A stretch of 44,612 nt of DNA from JAKACA01 sp050010115 (GTDB lineage Bacteria > Actinomycetota > Acidimicrobiia > Acidimicrobiales > Bog-793), in the NCBI GenBank assembly GCA_050010115.1, contig JBEKLQ010000041.1, positions 1-44,612 of the forward strand. The letters are read 5' to 3'. A program made the position numbers and the translations under genes. The stretch's first letter is position 1. Each line of letters opens with the position of its first letter. Under the pieces are notes generated by a model. It was given only the letters and a program-made list of their open reading frames with translations. It ran no database searches and was not told the DNA's origin. Below are positions 16,043 to 24,492 of this stretch, in pieces.

Positions 16043-17637
16043 AAGAGCTCGTGTACCCAAGGTTCCTGTTGCCACGCGCCGAGAGGCTCGCCGACAAGAC
16101 CGCGTTCGTCGATGTGACCCGCGAAGGCGTCCGTTACGAGGGCACGTTCGGCACTCACGTCGACCGCGTGCTGCGCCTGTCCAACGCCCTACGTACCGAG
16201 CTCGGGGTCGAGCGCGGGGACCGCTTCGCCGTGCTCGCCGTGAACGGCCACGAGTTCCTCGAGCTGTACCACGCGGCGCTCTTCGGAGCCGGCATCATCA
16301 ACCCGCTGAACATCCGCTTCACGCCGGCGGAATTGGCCTACGTACTCGCAGACTCCGAGTGCACCGTGGTCTTCACGGACCCCATTTTCGCCTCGCTCGT
16401 CGACCGGGCCCGTGGCGAGGAGGGGGCGAAGATCGGCAAGACGGTGATCATCGGCGGGCAGCAGGGCGACGGCCTCGTCGGCCGCGATGACGACACCATC
16501 GCTTACGAGGATGTGGTCGCTGCGGGCAATCCCGTCATGTCTTGCGATCCGGAGGAGGACGACCCGGCCATACTCATGTACACCGGCGGCACGACCGGCT
16601 TGCCCAAGGGCGCCTTGCTCCAGCAACGGGCCGAGGTGCTCAACGTGTACCACGTGCTGTTCGAGATCGGGCTCCGAGAGGATCGGCGCTTCCTCTTCCA
16701 GTCGCCCATGTTCCACGCGGCGGTCGTGGCCGGCGTACTGGGTATCCCGGCGAGCGGCGCCACCTCGGTGACGATCCCGCTGTTCGATCCAGCGCTGGTG
16801 CTCAAGGTGATCGAGGAGCAGAACATCGACACGACGATGGTGATCCCGATCATGTTGTCCCTGCTGGAGAGGTCGGAGGGTTTCTCGGCCCGGCGGTTGC
16901 GGCATCTGCGCCAGCTCATCTATGGAGCCGCACCGATCTCGCAGGACCTGCTCACGCGATGGCTGAAGCTGCTCCCCCACACCGAGTTCATCCAGGGCTA
17001 CGGGATGACCGAGGCAGCATCGGTCCTCACGTTCCTCGGCGCGAAGGATCACCGAGGCGGTGTGGACCTGGCCTCAGCAACCGGGCGACCGGTGGTCGGC
17101 GTGGAATTGCAGATCACGGACCGGCTCGGCAACCAGGTCAAGACCGGCGAGGCCGGAGAGGTTTGCGCCCGCGGTGGCAACGTGATGCGCGAGTACTGGG
17201 GCAAGCCCGAGGAGACCAACGAGGCCATGCGGGACGGTTGGTACCGCACTGGCGACATGGGCTTCCTCGATGAAGCCGGCGTGCTGCACCTCACCGACCG
17301 AGTCAAGGACATGATCGTCACGGGCGGGGAGAACGTGTACTCGGTCGAGGTGGAGAACACGCTCGCCTCTCACCCTGCGGTGCAAGAGGTTGCGGTCATC
17401 GGCATCCCGAGCGAGCTCTGGGGCGAGGCAGTTCATGCCATCGTCGTGCTGAGACAGGGCATGAAGGCGACGGCCGACGAGCTCATCGAATATGCCCGCG
17501 AGTTCCTAGCCGGGTTCAAGGTCCCGAAGTCCGTGGAGTTCCAAGACGGCCCGTTGCCCATGTCGGGCGCGTTCAAGCCTTTGAAGCGCGAATTGCGGAA
17601 GCGCTACTGGGAAAACAAAGAGCGCCAGGTCAGCTGA
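16039..17637 (+). CDS. Acyl-CoA synthetase (AMP-forming)
   Basis: 532-aa ANL-superfamily enzyme, last in the WS/DGAT operon and probably the supplier of acyl-CoA to the two acyltransferases. The P-loop YTGGTTGLPKG lies at about 181-191, followed by FQSPMFHAAV, QGYGMTEAA, WYRTGDMGF and DRVKDMIVTGGENVYSVEVE. The C-terminal lysine region reads SGAFKPLKRELRKRYW, where the family usually has SGAGKILKRELR; the lysine is kept. GGAGG precedes the ATG. It ends 7 bp from the convergent L,D-transpeptidase gene, and no clear terminator separates them. Confidence 0.9.
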   Translation: MKELVYPRFLLPRAERLADKTAFVDVTREGVRYEGTFGTHVDRVLRLSNALRTELGVERGDRFAVLAVNGHEFLELYHAALFGAGIINPLNIRFTPAELAYVLADSECTVVFTDPIFASLVDRARGEEGAKIGKTVIIGGQQGDGLVGRDDDTIAYEDVVAAGNPVMSCDPEEDDPAILMYTGGTTGLPKGALLQQRAEVLNVYHVLFEIGLREDRRFLFQSPMFHAAVVAGVLGIPASGATSVTIPLFDPALVLKVIEEQNIDTTMVIPIMLSLLERSEGFSARRLRHLRQLIYGAAPISQDLLTRWLKLLPHTEFIQGYGMTEAASVLTFLGAKDHRGGVDLASATGRPVVGVELQITDRLGNQVKTGEAGEVCARGGNVMREYWGKPEETNEAMRDGWYRTGDMGFLDEAGVLHLTDRVKDMIVTGGENVYSVEVENTLASHPAVQEVAVIGIPSELWGEAVHAIVVLRQGMKATADELIEYAREFLAGFKVPKSVEFQDGPLPMSGAFKPLKRELRKRYWENKERQVS

Positions 17638-17644
17638 TCCCGAC

Positions 17645-18739
17645 TCAGAAGACCCAGACCTCGGTGCCGATCGGCATGATGTTGTTGGCCCAGATCCAGT
17701 CAATCGCCTCGTCGCTCACCCGCACGCAGCCGTGCGAGACGGGAAATGGGGGCACGTAGCTGTCGCCGTGGATGGCATAGCCGCCGGTGAAGAACTTGGG
17801 CCGCCACAGCACCCCGAGCGGGGAAACGTCGGTGCCGTCGATCTCGCTGTAGATGTTGAAGATCCCCTGTGGCGTGATCGCCACGGAGGTGACGCCCTGG
17901 CTGACGTAGGTGTAGCCCCCTCCCGTCGAGGTGTTCAACGTGGCCCAGAGCTTGCCATTGCGGATGATCATGAGCAGGTCGTCACTCAGGTTCACCTCGA
18001 CGAGGTTGCCGGATGCCGGACGAATGGTCGGAAGGGCGCCACGTGCGAGCGCGGCCTCGGTCGCAACCCCGACCACGTCGGTCGGGGGGATGCCGGCCGC
18101 CTTCTGGAGCGCGAACACCGCCTGGTCGGTGGCGTCACCGAAGTAGCCGCCAGGGGCGCCTACCCAATACCCGAGAGCGTCCAGCCGGCGTTGCAGTGCC
18201 ACGACCCTCGGCCCAGTGTCGCCGGGATAGATCGGAGCCGGTGGTCGATACGTCGACCACAACGCCTTGCCCGAACCCGAGTAGACGACGAGGTCGCCGT
18301 CCACTTGCATCACGAGCACGTTGGCGCTGCTGCCGCCGCGATTGGTGTACGCGGCCCAGAGCGGGCGCGACGCTTGGTACAGGACGAAGTTGCCATCGCG
18401 CTGCAACACGGCGTCAGCGCCGTCGTGCCCGCTGGTGTTCGTGGACCAGATGGCACGAGCGCCGTTGTAGACGACGAGATTCCCATCGCGCTGCATCTCG
18501 AGCTGGAACTGTCCATTGCGCGACTTCAGCTCCGTTCCGGCATGGAGCACGGTGCCGGTGTGAACCAAGTAGCCCAGCGACGTCGAGCGTGAAGCTGCTG
18601 TAGCCATACCTGCATCCGCGAAGCATGGCGCGAGAACCATGAGGGCGATGCTGAGCATGGTCAGCATCGAAAGCGCCCGCCGCCGCTGAGGCCACCCGCG
18701 CTTATCCAGTGGCGTGGCGCTCTTGAACGTGCTCAGCAT
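17645..18739 (-). CDS. L,D-transpeptidase with bulb-lectin and peptidoglycan-binding domains
   Basis: 364-aa exported enzyme. A basic N-terminus and hydrophobic stretch (LSMLTMLSIALMVLAPCFADAG) form a signal peptide. A B-lectin (bulb mannose-lectin type) domain follows with three QxDxNxVxY-like repeats: MQRDGNLVVY, LQRDGNFVLY and MQVDGDLVVY. A peptidoglycan-binding segment comes next (GPRVVALQRRLDALGYWVG...FGDATDQAVFALQKAAG). The catalytic YkuD domain ends with HGDSY...SHGCVRVSD (Cys338 near the C-terminus). It would form 3-3 cross-links in peptidoglycan or attach proteins to it, while the lectin may bind surface glycans. GGAGG precedes ATG 18739. Confidence 0.9.
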   Translation of the reverse strand: MLSTFKSATPLDKRGWPQRRRALSMLTMLSIALMVLAPCFADAGMATAASRSTSLGYLVHTGTVLHAGTELKSRNGQFQLEMQRDGNLVVYNGARAIWSTNTSGHDGADAVLQRDGNFVLYQASRPLWAAYTNRGGSSANVLVMQVDGDLVVYSGSGKALWSTYRPPAPIYPGDTGPRVVALQRRLDALGYWVGAPGGYFGDATDQAVFALQKAAGIPPTDVVGVATEAALARGALPTIRPASGNLVEVNLSDDLLMIIRNGKLWATLNTSTGGGYTYVSQGVTSVAITPQGIFNIYSEIDGTDVSPLGVLWRPKFFTGGYAIHGDSYVPPFPVSHGCVRVSDEAIDWIWANNIMPIGTEVWVF

Positions 18740-18872
18740 GGGAACCTCCGGGCGCTCGACTCTGACCGACCGTCTTACGACATCGCTGGACCGATATCAC
18801 CAGCGTAGGCGCGCTCACGCCGGCACGGTTGACACGGCACGAGGGAATCGGTTCCGCCGACCCCGGATCGGA

Positions 18873-20444
18873 TCACGACACCTTGAAGCTGCCGCTCTTG
18901 TTGCTGTTGAACCAGGTGTTCGCGTCGGAGCTCTCGAACTCGGCCTTGACGGTCACCTTGCCCTTGGCACTACCGGACGAGACCGGGTACACGAGTGTCG
19001 CCACGCCGTCGCTCAGGCTGACGGGCGCTTGAGGCACACCGCCGATCACGAAGGTCACCTGCCCCTGTGGCGTGGTCGCCCCGGCAGCGTCCGAACTGAC
19101 GGTCGCCGTCAAAGTGACGCTCCCACCCGGAGCAACCGGGCTTCCCGCCACACCGAGCCCAGTCGCGGTCTTCGTCCCGACGGACTCGGTCAGGCTCCCG
19201 CTACTGGAGGCGTAGTTACCGTCGCCCGAGTACGAGGCCGACACGCTGTAAGTGCCAAGGGACTCAGTGATGCTGCAGCTCCCGACACCGGAAGCCTTGA
19301 GCTTCACGATGGTGCAGCTTCCGCCGTTGCCGTCTCCCACGACCACGCTCCCGGTCGGATTCGGGAGACCGCTCAGGCCAGTGACCGTGACGGTGTACTT
19401 CACGCTCGCGGTGCCTGAGATGCTCGCAGCATCCGGGTTCTTGGCAGTCACACCGACGGTCACAGGCGCCGGATAGACGGTCTGGTGGAACGTGTTGCCC
19501 GTATCGGCTTTCAGGTAGTTGGAGTCACCGCTGTAGGAGAACTTGATGGTGTAGGTGCTGGGAGTCAGGTACAGCTGGCAGCTACCAGCGCCGGACACGA
19601 GCGTGATCGTGCAGTTCGGGCTCCCTGACGGCAACTCGCCGACGGTGACCGTCCCCGTGGGAGCCGGGCCACCGGTGCCCGCCACTGAGACGGAGAACGT
19701 GACGTTACCCGTGACCGCGCCCGTCGTCCCTCCAGGGTGCAGCGTGGGAGTGGCCTGGAGAACGGTCTCGTGCCCAGAACCCTGAGCGGTCGTGTAGTTG
19801 TTGTCGCCGTAGTAGGTCGCGTTGATCGAGTACGTACCGGCACCCTCGCCGATCGGGCAGCTTCCCGCGCCGCTCCCGTCGAGCGAACTGACGGTGCACT
19901 GGTTCGTTCCATCCGACACGATCACGTACCCGGTCGGGGTGACTGCGCCGGCGGGCCCGGCGACGTTCACGCCGTAGCTCACGTCCCCCGTCGTGGCGCC
20001 GGACTCCAGCGTGACGGTGACAGTCGGAGTCGCCGCGTTGACGGTCTCGCTGGCGGTGCCTTGAGCGCTCGCGTAGTTCGAGTCGCCCGAGTAAGTCGCC
20101 GTGATGGTGTAGGAGCCGGCGGGCTCTTCTATGGAGCAGTCCCCCGATCCCGTGTACTCGGGGCCGGAGTCGTCGAGGCTGGATATCGGGCAGGAGCCGA
20201 GCGCACCGTCAGAGACCGAGACGGACCCGGTCGGTGTGCCGAAGTCCGTCGGGTCACTCACGACGACCTGGTAGTCCACAGATCCCGTCGTGGCTGGGCT
20301 CGGGTTTGGTGTGACGGTCACGATCGGAGCGATCGTGCCCAAGAGTTGGCTCGCACCGGCAGTGACTGGACCCGCCACCGAGAAGCAGGCGACGACGAGC
20401 CCCCCGGCGACAAGCCACGCGAAGCGATTGAACAGACGTACCAC
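18873..20444 (-). CDS. Secreted Ig-like repeat protein
   Basis: 523-aa exported protein with a signal peptide (FAWLVAGGLVVACFSVAGPVTAGAS) and then five bacterial Ig-like domains of roughly 90-100 residues. Four carry the repeat hallmark Y(S/Y)GDxNY (YSGDSNY, YYGDNNY, YSGDSNY, YSGDGNY) and a PTGxVxVxDG strand, with cysteine pairs that may form disulfides. The fifth lacks the cysteines and resembles Big_3/Ig-like filler domains. There is no LPxTG sorting signal or C-terminal membrane anchor, so it is probably secreted or non-covalently wall-bound. Adhesion or structural role is inferred. It lies 133 bp upstream of the L,D-transpeptidase gene on the same strand. Confidence 0.85.
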   Translation of the reverse strand: MVRLFNRFAWLVAGGLVVACFSVAGPVTAGASQLLGTIAPIVTVTPNPSPATTGSVDYQVVVSDPTDFGTPTGSVSVSDGALGSCPISSLDDSGPEYTGSGDCSIEEPAGSYTITATYSGDSNYASAQGTASETVNAATPTVTVTLESGATTGDVSYGVNVAGPAGAVTPTGYVIVSDGTNQCTVSSLDGSGAGSCPIGEGAGTYSINATYYGDNNYTTAQGSGHETVLQATPTLHPGGTTGAVTGNVTFSVSVAGTGGPAPTGTVTVGELPSGSPNCTITLVSGAGSCQLYLTPSTYTIKFSYSGDSNYLKADTGNTFHQTVYPAPVTVGVTAKNPDAASISGTASVKYTVTVTGLSGLPNPTGSVVVGDGNGGSCTIVKLKASGVGSCSITESLGTYSVSASYSGDGNYASSSGSLTESVGTKTATGLGVAGSPVAPGGSVTLTATVSSDAAGATTPQGQVTFVIGGVPQAPVSLSDGVATLVYPVSSGSAKGKVTVKAEFESSDANTWFNSNKSGSFKVS

Positions 20445-20517
20445 GACAGTTCCTTTCGTTCGGCCCCCACCGGTCGGGCCGGGGGCGGCTCGGGTCGACG
20501 GCGATACTTTAGTAGTT

Positions 20518-20538
20518 ATTCCATCAACTCGATGGAAT
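20518..20538. promoter_or_regulatory. Perfect 8-bp inverted repeat in AT-rich promoter region
   Basis: ATTCCATC-aactc-GATGGAAT lies about 75 bp upstream of the Ig-repeat gene, in one of the most AT-rich patches of the window (20505-20575). It could be an operator in that gene's promoter. In 20445-20678 I also see GGCACG/CGTGCC at 20590-20605 and GGAACC-G-GGTTCC at 20641-20653, and no gene. Confidence 0.4.
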
Positions 20539-20678
20539 CGCGAGATTAACTATATTCGATCTGCAAACACAACTCGACCCAAGTCAGCAGGCACGCGAAC
20601 GTGCCAAGCGGCCTTCTCCACGCAGTCGGCCCGGCAGTCGGGAACCGGGTTCCAGCCGCCAAGACGGCAGCGCGCTAC

Positions 20679-21299
20679 TTAGAGATCGCTGCCGCCGTAC
20701 GTCGGGTATCGACGGCCTCTAGGCACCACGTCGTTTGCGGCCTCGTTTCCCCACCCGGACCAACCGGGGCGGGGATAACGAGCGAACAACTCCAGGTAGG
20801 GCCCGGGTGAGCAGGCCTCGATCACAGGGTAGAGCTCGTCGGGTTTCCGGCTGTGCTCTCGCTTGCAGGTTTCGATCATGTTGACTTGGCGACGGCCCGG
20901 GGCCTCGGTCCGGAGCTGGCCTCGCACGCCGAACAGCACCGGCTCGGTCACGTTCCGGAAGTAGAAACCCACCCCTCGCCCATCAGGACCCCCATCCTTC
21001 CGGCGCTTGGCCCAGATGAGCATGGTCTTGTAGGTGAAGCCCCACGCCTCCATGACGGCCAGGCCCTCGGCCACCAGCGCGTTCGGGACCCAGAGATAGC
21101 AGTGTGACTGCCGGGCCATCACCCCGGCCACCGGCATGACGGCGACGACCTTCCACGACAGCGTGTCGTAGCGCGAAAGCCGGCGATGTTCGGGCGCGAC
21201 CTTGCCGGTCCGGTTGGCGAACCGCCATGGTGGGTCGGCCAGCACCGTGCCGAACGGCGCCGAGCCGAGGTTCCCGGGATCGAGGCCCTGGAAGTCCAC
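20679..21299 (-). CDS. MT-A70 family N6-adenine DNA methyltransferase
   Basis: 206-aa S-adenosylmethionine-dependent methyltransferase of the MT-A70/Ime4-like class. The catalytic motif DPPW lies at 22-25 (VLADPPWRF). SAM-fold segments follow: SHCYLWVPNALVAEGLAVMEAWGFTY and KTMLIWAKRR, then FRNVTEPVLFGVRG and ELYPVIEACSPGPYLELFAR with GWSGWGNE. These are typical of phage and orphan bacterial enzymes. The start is GTG 21299. No restriction endonuclease or specificity subunit is near, so it is an orphan, perhaps phage-derived. An AT-richer 130-bp patch precedes it and contains a short open frame (MMAMPKPRTAKQK) on the same strand. Confidence 0.88.
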   Translation of the reverse strand: MDFQGLDPGNLGSAPFGTVLADPPWRFANRTGKVAPEHRRLSRYDTLSWKVVAVMPVAGVMARQSHCYLWVPNALVAEGLAVMEAWGFTYKTMLIWAKRRKDGGPDGRGVGFYFRNVTEPVLFGVRGQLRTEAPGRRQVNMIETCKREHSRKPDELYPVIEACSPGPYLELFARYPRPGWSGWGNEAANDVVPRGRRYPTYGGSDL

Positions 21300-21432
21300 G
21301 TCGCCGCTACTTCTGCTTCGCTGTTCGTGGCTTCGGCATGGCCATCATGATGCCGCCGGCAGCGGTCGCCCGCTCGGAAACGGCCCAACTGCGACAATCT
21401 GCGACACCTTCGCGGCGCGGATGGCCTCAAGC

Positions 21433-23691
21433 TCACCCGCTGGCGGACGTAACCGTGGCAACCGTCGTCGAGGTGCTCGTCGAGGTCGAGATGGACGTCG
21501 TTGGGGGCGACTTCGCCGGCACGAGCTCGCGGACCCACGGCAATAGCGCAGCCTGGAGCTTCTCACCGCAGTAGGTCGCCGGGATCTTGAACACGCTGGT
21601 GCCCCAGTAGAAGTGGATCCCATCCGATGTCCGGCAGATGCTCCCGCCCACGTCTGCCTCGAAGTGCCCGGCAGGCGTCACTTCCGGACCGATGTCGAAG
21701 TAGAAGGCTCTCCCGGGACGGTCGTCGGCAGCGGTCTGGAGCATCTTGTTGATCATGAAATGCCGGTAAGACAGCGCCGCCGGCATCTCCTCACCGTTCG
21801 GCCACGGTGGCGGGAGCATCCACGGGACGGAGAGGAACACGACCTTCGCTCCGCCACCGTCGACATCGTCCACGAGTTGATCCATCCGCTGCACGAGATA
21901 AGCGTCGTACGACGCCTCACCGAGGTAGACGTCCTCCCCGTTGATCAGGTGGTCCATCGAGTCCCACCAGCCCATCTCGACGACCACGACCTGCGGGTGG
22001 AACTTGGCTGCCTGAAGTTTCCAGGTCTGGTAGGCGGTGGAGCAGACAGAGCTGAAGTCGGCCCAGGAGCCGGGGGCGCCGACGAGACCGGCCTCGACAT
22101 AGCCGCAGCCCAGCAACGTGTCGTTCTGGAGCACCACGCCGTAGCGCTCCTCATTGACCCCGAGCTGAAACCCCAGCGACTGCCCCACCGAGTCGCCGAT
22201 CAGCATCACCCGTTCCGGCGGGCACGTATGGAAGACAGCGAACACCGGACCGCGAGGCGACGCCACCGGTAGCTGCTCGCGGCAGGTCACGGTGGGCTTA
22301 CCGGTCCAGCGAGTCGGAATCAGGCGCGTCGTGGCCGTCGGCGACGGCTGCGGCGGTAGTGGCACCGCAGCTGCCACGTTGCCGGCGACCATGACCGCCG
22401 CCAGAGCTCCGGACAGTCCCACCGGCGCAAGCACTCGCGTGACGACCACCGGTACGCGGCGTTGGCGGATGGGCTGCTCGATTCCGAAGTAGGAGGCGAT
22501 CGCCGCACCGAAGCTTCCGCCCACCCGCAGCGCAAGCAGCTTCCAGCCGCCAACTCCGGTATCGGCGACATTCAGCCACAGGAACAGTGGGAAGTGCCAC
22601 AGGTACAGGCCGTAGGAGATCACTCCGGTCGCCCGCAGCCCGATGAAGGAGAACACGGTGCGGGTCACCGATAGGCGGCTGCTGTCGGTCGCGAACGACC
22701 AGATAACCAGGAGGGCCGCGACGTCGACCCCCAGCCATCCACCCTCGTACCACCAGCCGACGTCCCCCCGGCCCGCGACGATGGAAGCGACGAGAGCCAC
22801 TGCACCGACGACGCCGGCGACCTGCAGGACGATCCATCCAATGCTCGACTCGGGCTCAGCCGCCGCTTCCGGGCCATCGGGGCTCGCACGGCGACGCGAC
22901 CGAACCATCGTGAGCCCGATCGCCAGGGCCGCCCCGGCGAGCAGCCCTTGGGCTCGCGTGTCCGTGCCGTAGTAGGCCCAGACGCGCTCGAGCGGAGTGC
23001 CGAGGTGATAAAGGACCCCCATCTCGATCGCCGAGGCAAGAGCGCCCGTGATCGCCACGACGAGCAACGGCCAGAGCCGCGGACCGGCGCCGCGTGACCC
23101 GTCGCGAGAGTGCCGTCGCCGGAGCTGCGCCGGGTTGGAGAGCTTCAGGACGCCCAGCAGCAGCAGCGGCCACACGAGGTAGAACTGCTCCTCGATCGCG
23201 AGCGACCAGGTGTGCTGCAGCGGTGAGACGAGGGCGGTCTGCGCGAAATAGCCGGTGCCGGTCGCGATCGCGTGCCAGTTTGCGAAGTAGAAGAGCGTGG
23301 CGATCCCGTCGACGCGGAAGTCCGGGACGGCGCCGTTGACCCCCACGATCGTCTGCTGGATCGCCGTCGCCGCCACCACGCAGAACAGCGCGGGCAAAAG
23401 ACGGCGCGCTCGCCGCGCCCAGAACCGGCCCAGCCGCACGCCCCGGGACGAGCCCCATTCCGCCAGCAGCAGCGACGTGATCAGGAAACCCGACAGCACG
23501 AAGAACGCCTCGACACCGAAGTACCCGCCCTGGGCCCAGGGCACCCCGCCGTGGTACAGGAGCACCGCGATGATCGCGACACCTCGGAGCCCGTCGAGCG
23601 CCGGCTCATGTCGCAATTCGGGCCGGCGACCGCGCTCGGCCTCAGTTGCCGAAGCGGTGGCCTCACCTCCCCCCGCGTGGTCGAGCTTCAC
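21433..23691 (-). CDS. Acyltransferase-3 / SGNH hydrolase fusion (OafA/YrhL-like)
   Basis: 752-aa membrane O-acyltransferase. The N-terminal acyltransferase-3 domain (about residues 28-420) starts ALDGLRGVAIIAVLLYH and contains FFVLSGFLITSLLL, RFWARRARRLLPAL and HTWSLAIEEQFYLVWPLLL across about ten membrane segments. The periplasmic SGNH domain (about 480-725) has the nucleophile block MLIGDSVGQSLG and a C-terminal SDGIHFYW with the catalytic Asp-His pair. Such fusions O-acetylate peptidoglycan, glycolipids or exopolysaccharide. The C-terminus is a Ser/Thr-rich tail (SISTSTSTSTTVATVTS). The ATG at 23691 gives a normal family N-terminus. The acceptor is unknown. Confidence 0.9.
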   Translation of the reverse strand: MKLDHAGGGEATASATEAERGRRPELRHEPALDGLRGVAIIAVLLYHGGVPWAQGGYFGVEAFFVLSGFLITSLLLAEWGSSRGVRLGRFWARRARRLLPALFCVVAATAIQQTIVGVNGAVPDFRVDGIATLFYFANWHAIATGTGYFAQTALVSPLQHTWSLAIEEQFYLVWPLLLLGVLKLSNPAQLRRRHSRDGSRGAGPRLWPLLVVAITGALASAIEMGVLYHLGTPLERVWAYYGTDTRAQGLLAGAALAIGLTMVRSRRRASPDGPEAAAEPESSIGWIVLQVAGVVGAVALVASIVAGRGDVGWWYEGGWLGVDVAALLVIWSFATDSSRLSVTRTVFSFIGLRATGVISYGLYLWHFPLFLWLNVADTGVGGWKLLALRVGGSFGAAIASYFGIEQPIRQRRVPVVVTRVLAPVGLSGALAAVMVAGNVAAAVPLPPQPSPTATTRLIPTRWTGKPTVTCREQLPVASPRGPVFAVFHTCPPERVMLIGDSVGQSLGFQLGVNEERYGVVLQNDTLLGCGYVEAGLVGAPGSWADFSSVCSTAYQTWKLQAAKFHPQVVVVEMGWWDSMDHLINGEDVYLGEASYDAYLVQRMDQLVDDVDGGGAKVVFLSVPWMLPPPWPNGEEMPAALSYRHFMINKMLQTAADDRPGRAFYFDIGPEVTPAGHFEADVGGSICRTSDGIHFYWGTSVFKIPATYCGEKLQAALLPWVRELVPAKSPPTTSISTSTSTSTTVATVTSASG

Positions 23692-23747
23692 CGCTTTGGA
23701 CGGTAATCGAGTGCGAGCGCGATCGGCAGCCGCGCCGGGAGGAGGCC

Positions 23748-23771
23748 GGGAGGGGGGCCTGCCCCCCTCCC
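23748..23771 (-). terminator. GC-only hairpin between lipoprotein and acyltransferase genes
   Basis: A perfect 11-bp stem GGGAGGGGGGC / GCCCCCCTCCC with a 2-base nominal loop starts 1 bp beyond the lipoprotein stop. No T-run follows, as is common for terminators in high-GC actinobacteria. Confidence 0.55.
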
Positions 23772-23772
23772 G

Positions 23773-24492
23773 CTAACTGCTGGGTAGGAGAACGATGTCG
23801 GTCGGCGCCTTCGGCGCCGTGCCGTGGTTCCACTGGCTGAGCTCTACGGCTCCGCCGCCGCCCAGGTCGTCGAGCTCGACGGGGTACGGAGTCCCGCTGG
23901 CCGCCACGTACACGTGCCCGGTCGTCGTGCCGTTGCGGAGCAGCACATCGATCACCTGCTGCCCGTCGACTGACTTGGTCCCGCCGTCCGTGACCTGACC
24001 CTTCTGATTCGAGAGCTGGCTGGCGACTTTGGCGTACGTGAACTCATCGAGGCTCCCGCTCTCCGACGCCGGGAGCTTTGCGTACTTGCCGTTGAGCTGG
24101 TTGGCGAACGAGGATGTAAGCCCTCCCTTTTCCCAGAACGCCACCGGGGCCTCGATGTAAATCTGACCGGCGACGCCCACGATCTCAATCCTCGTCCCGC
24201 CGTCGTCGAGCGTCCCGTAGAACGATCCGTTGCTGAACAAGCGGAGCGCCACCGACAGTTTGGTGAGCCCGTTGGCCCCATCGCCGGTCACGTAGAACGA
24301 CTTGGAACGCGTCAGGGCCTTCACGCTCTGCTGCAGGATCTGCCGAGCCGGCTGGTTGGCAAGACCGCTGCTCGAGCTGCCACAGCCCGAGAGCACCATC
24401 CCTCCGGCGAGGGCGGCAGCCAACCCGCCGGCGAGCGCGCCGACGAGCGCCACCCGAACACCGAGAACGGCACCTCGCAGCCTGGCTATCAC
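23773..24492 (-). CDS. Exported lipoprotein, LppX/LprG-like
   Basis: 239-aa lipoprotein. The N-terminus has arginines, a long hydrophobic stretch (VALVGALAGGLAAALAGGMV) and lipobox LSGC with acylated Cys37, then a serine-rich linker. The mature part (ARQILQQSVKALTRSKSFYVTG..., IEIVGVAGQIYIEAPVAFW, GKYAKLP, VIDVLLRNGTTTGHVYVAASG) resembles mycobacterial LppX/LprA/F/G lipid-carrying lipoproteins; the assignment rests on pattern, not alignment. The GTG start at 24492 overlaps the stop of the diguanylate cyclase gene in GTGA (24489-24492), so the two are translationally coupled. Envelope lipid transport or c-di-GMP-linked sensing is possible. Confidence 0.7.
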   Translation of the reverse strand: MIARLRGAVLGVRVALVGALAGGLAAALAGGMVLSGCGSSSSGLANQPARQILQQSVKALTRSKSFYVTGDGANGLTKLSVALRLFSNGSFYGTLDDGGTRIEIVGVAGQIYIEAPVAFWEKGGLTSSFANQLNGKYAKLPASESGSLDEFTYAKVASQLSNQKGQVTDGGTKSVDGQQVIDVLLRNGTTTGHVYVAASGTPYPVELDDLGGGGAVELSQWNHGTAPKAPTDIVLLPSS

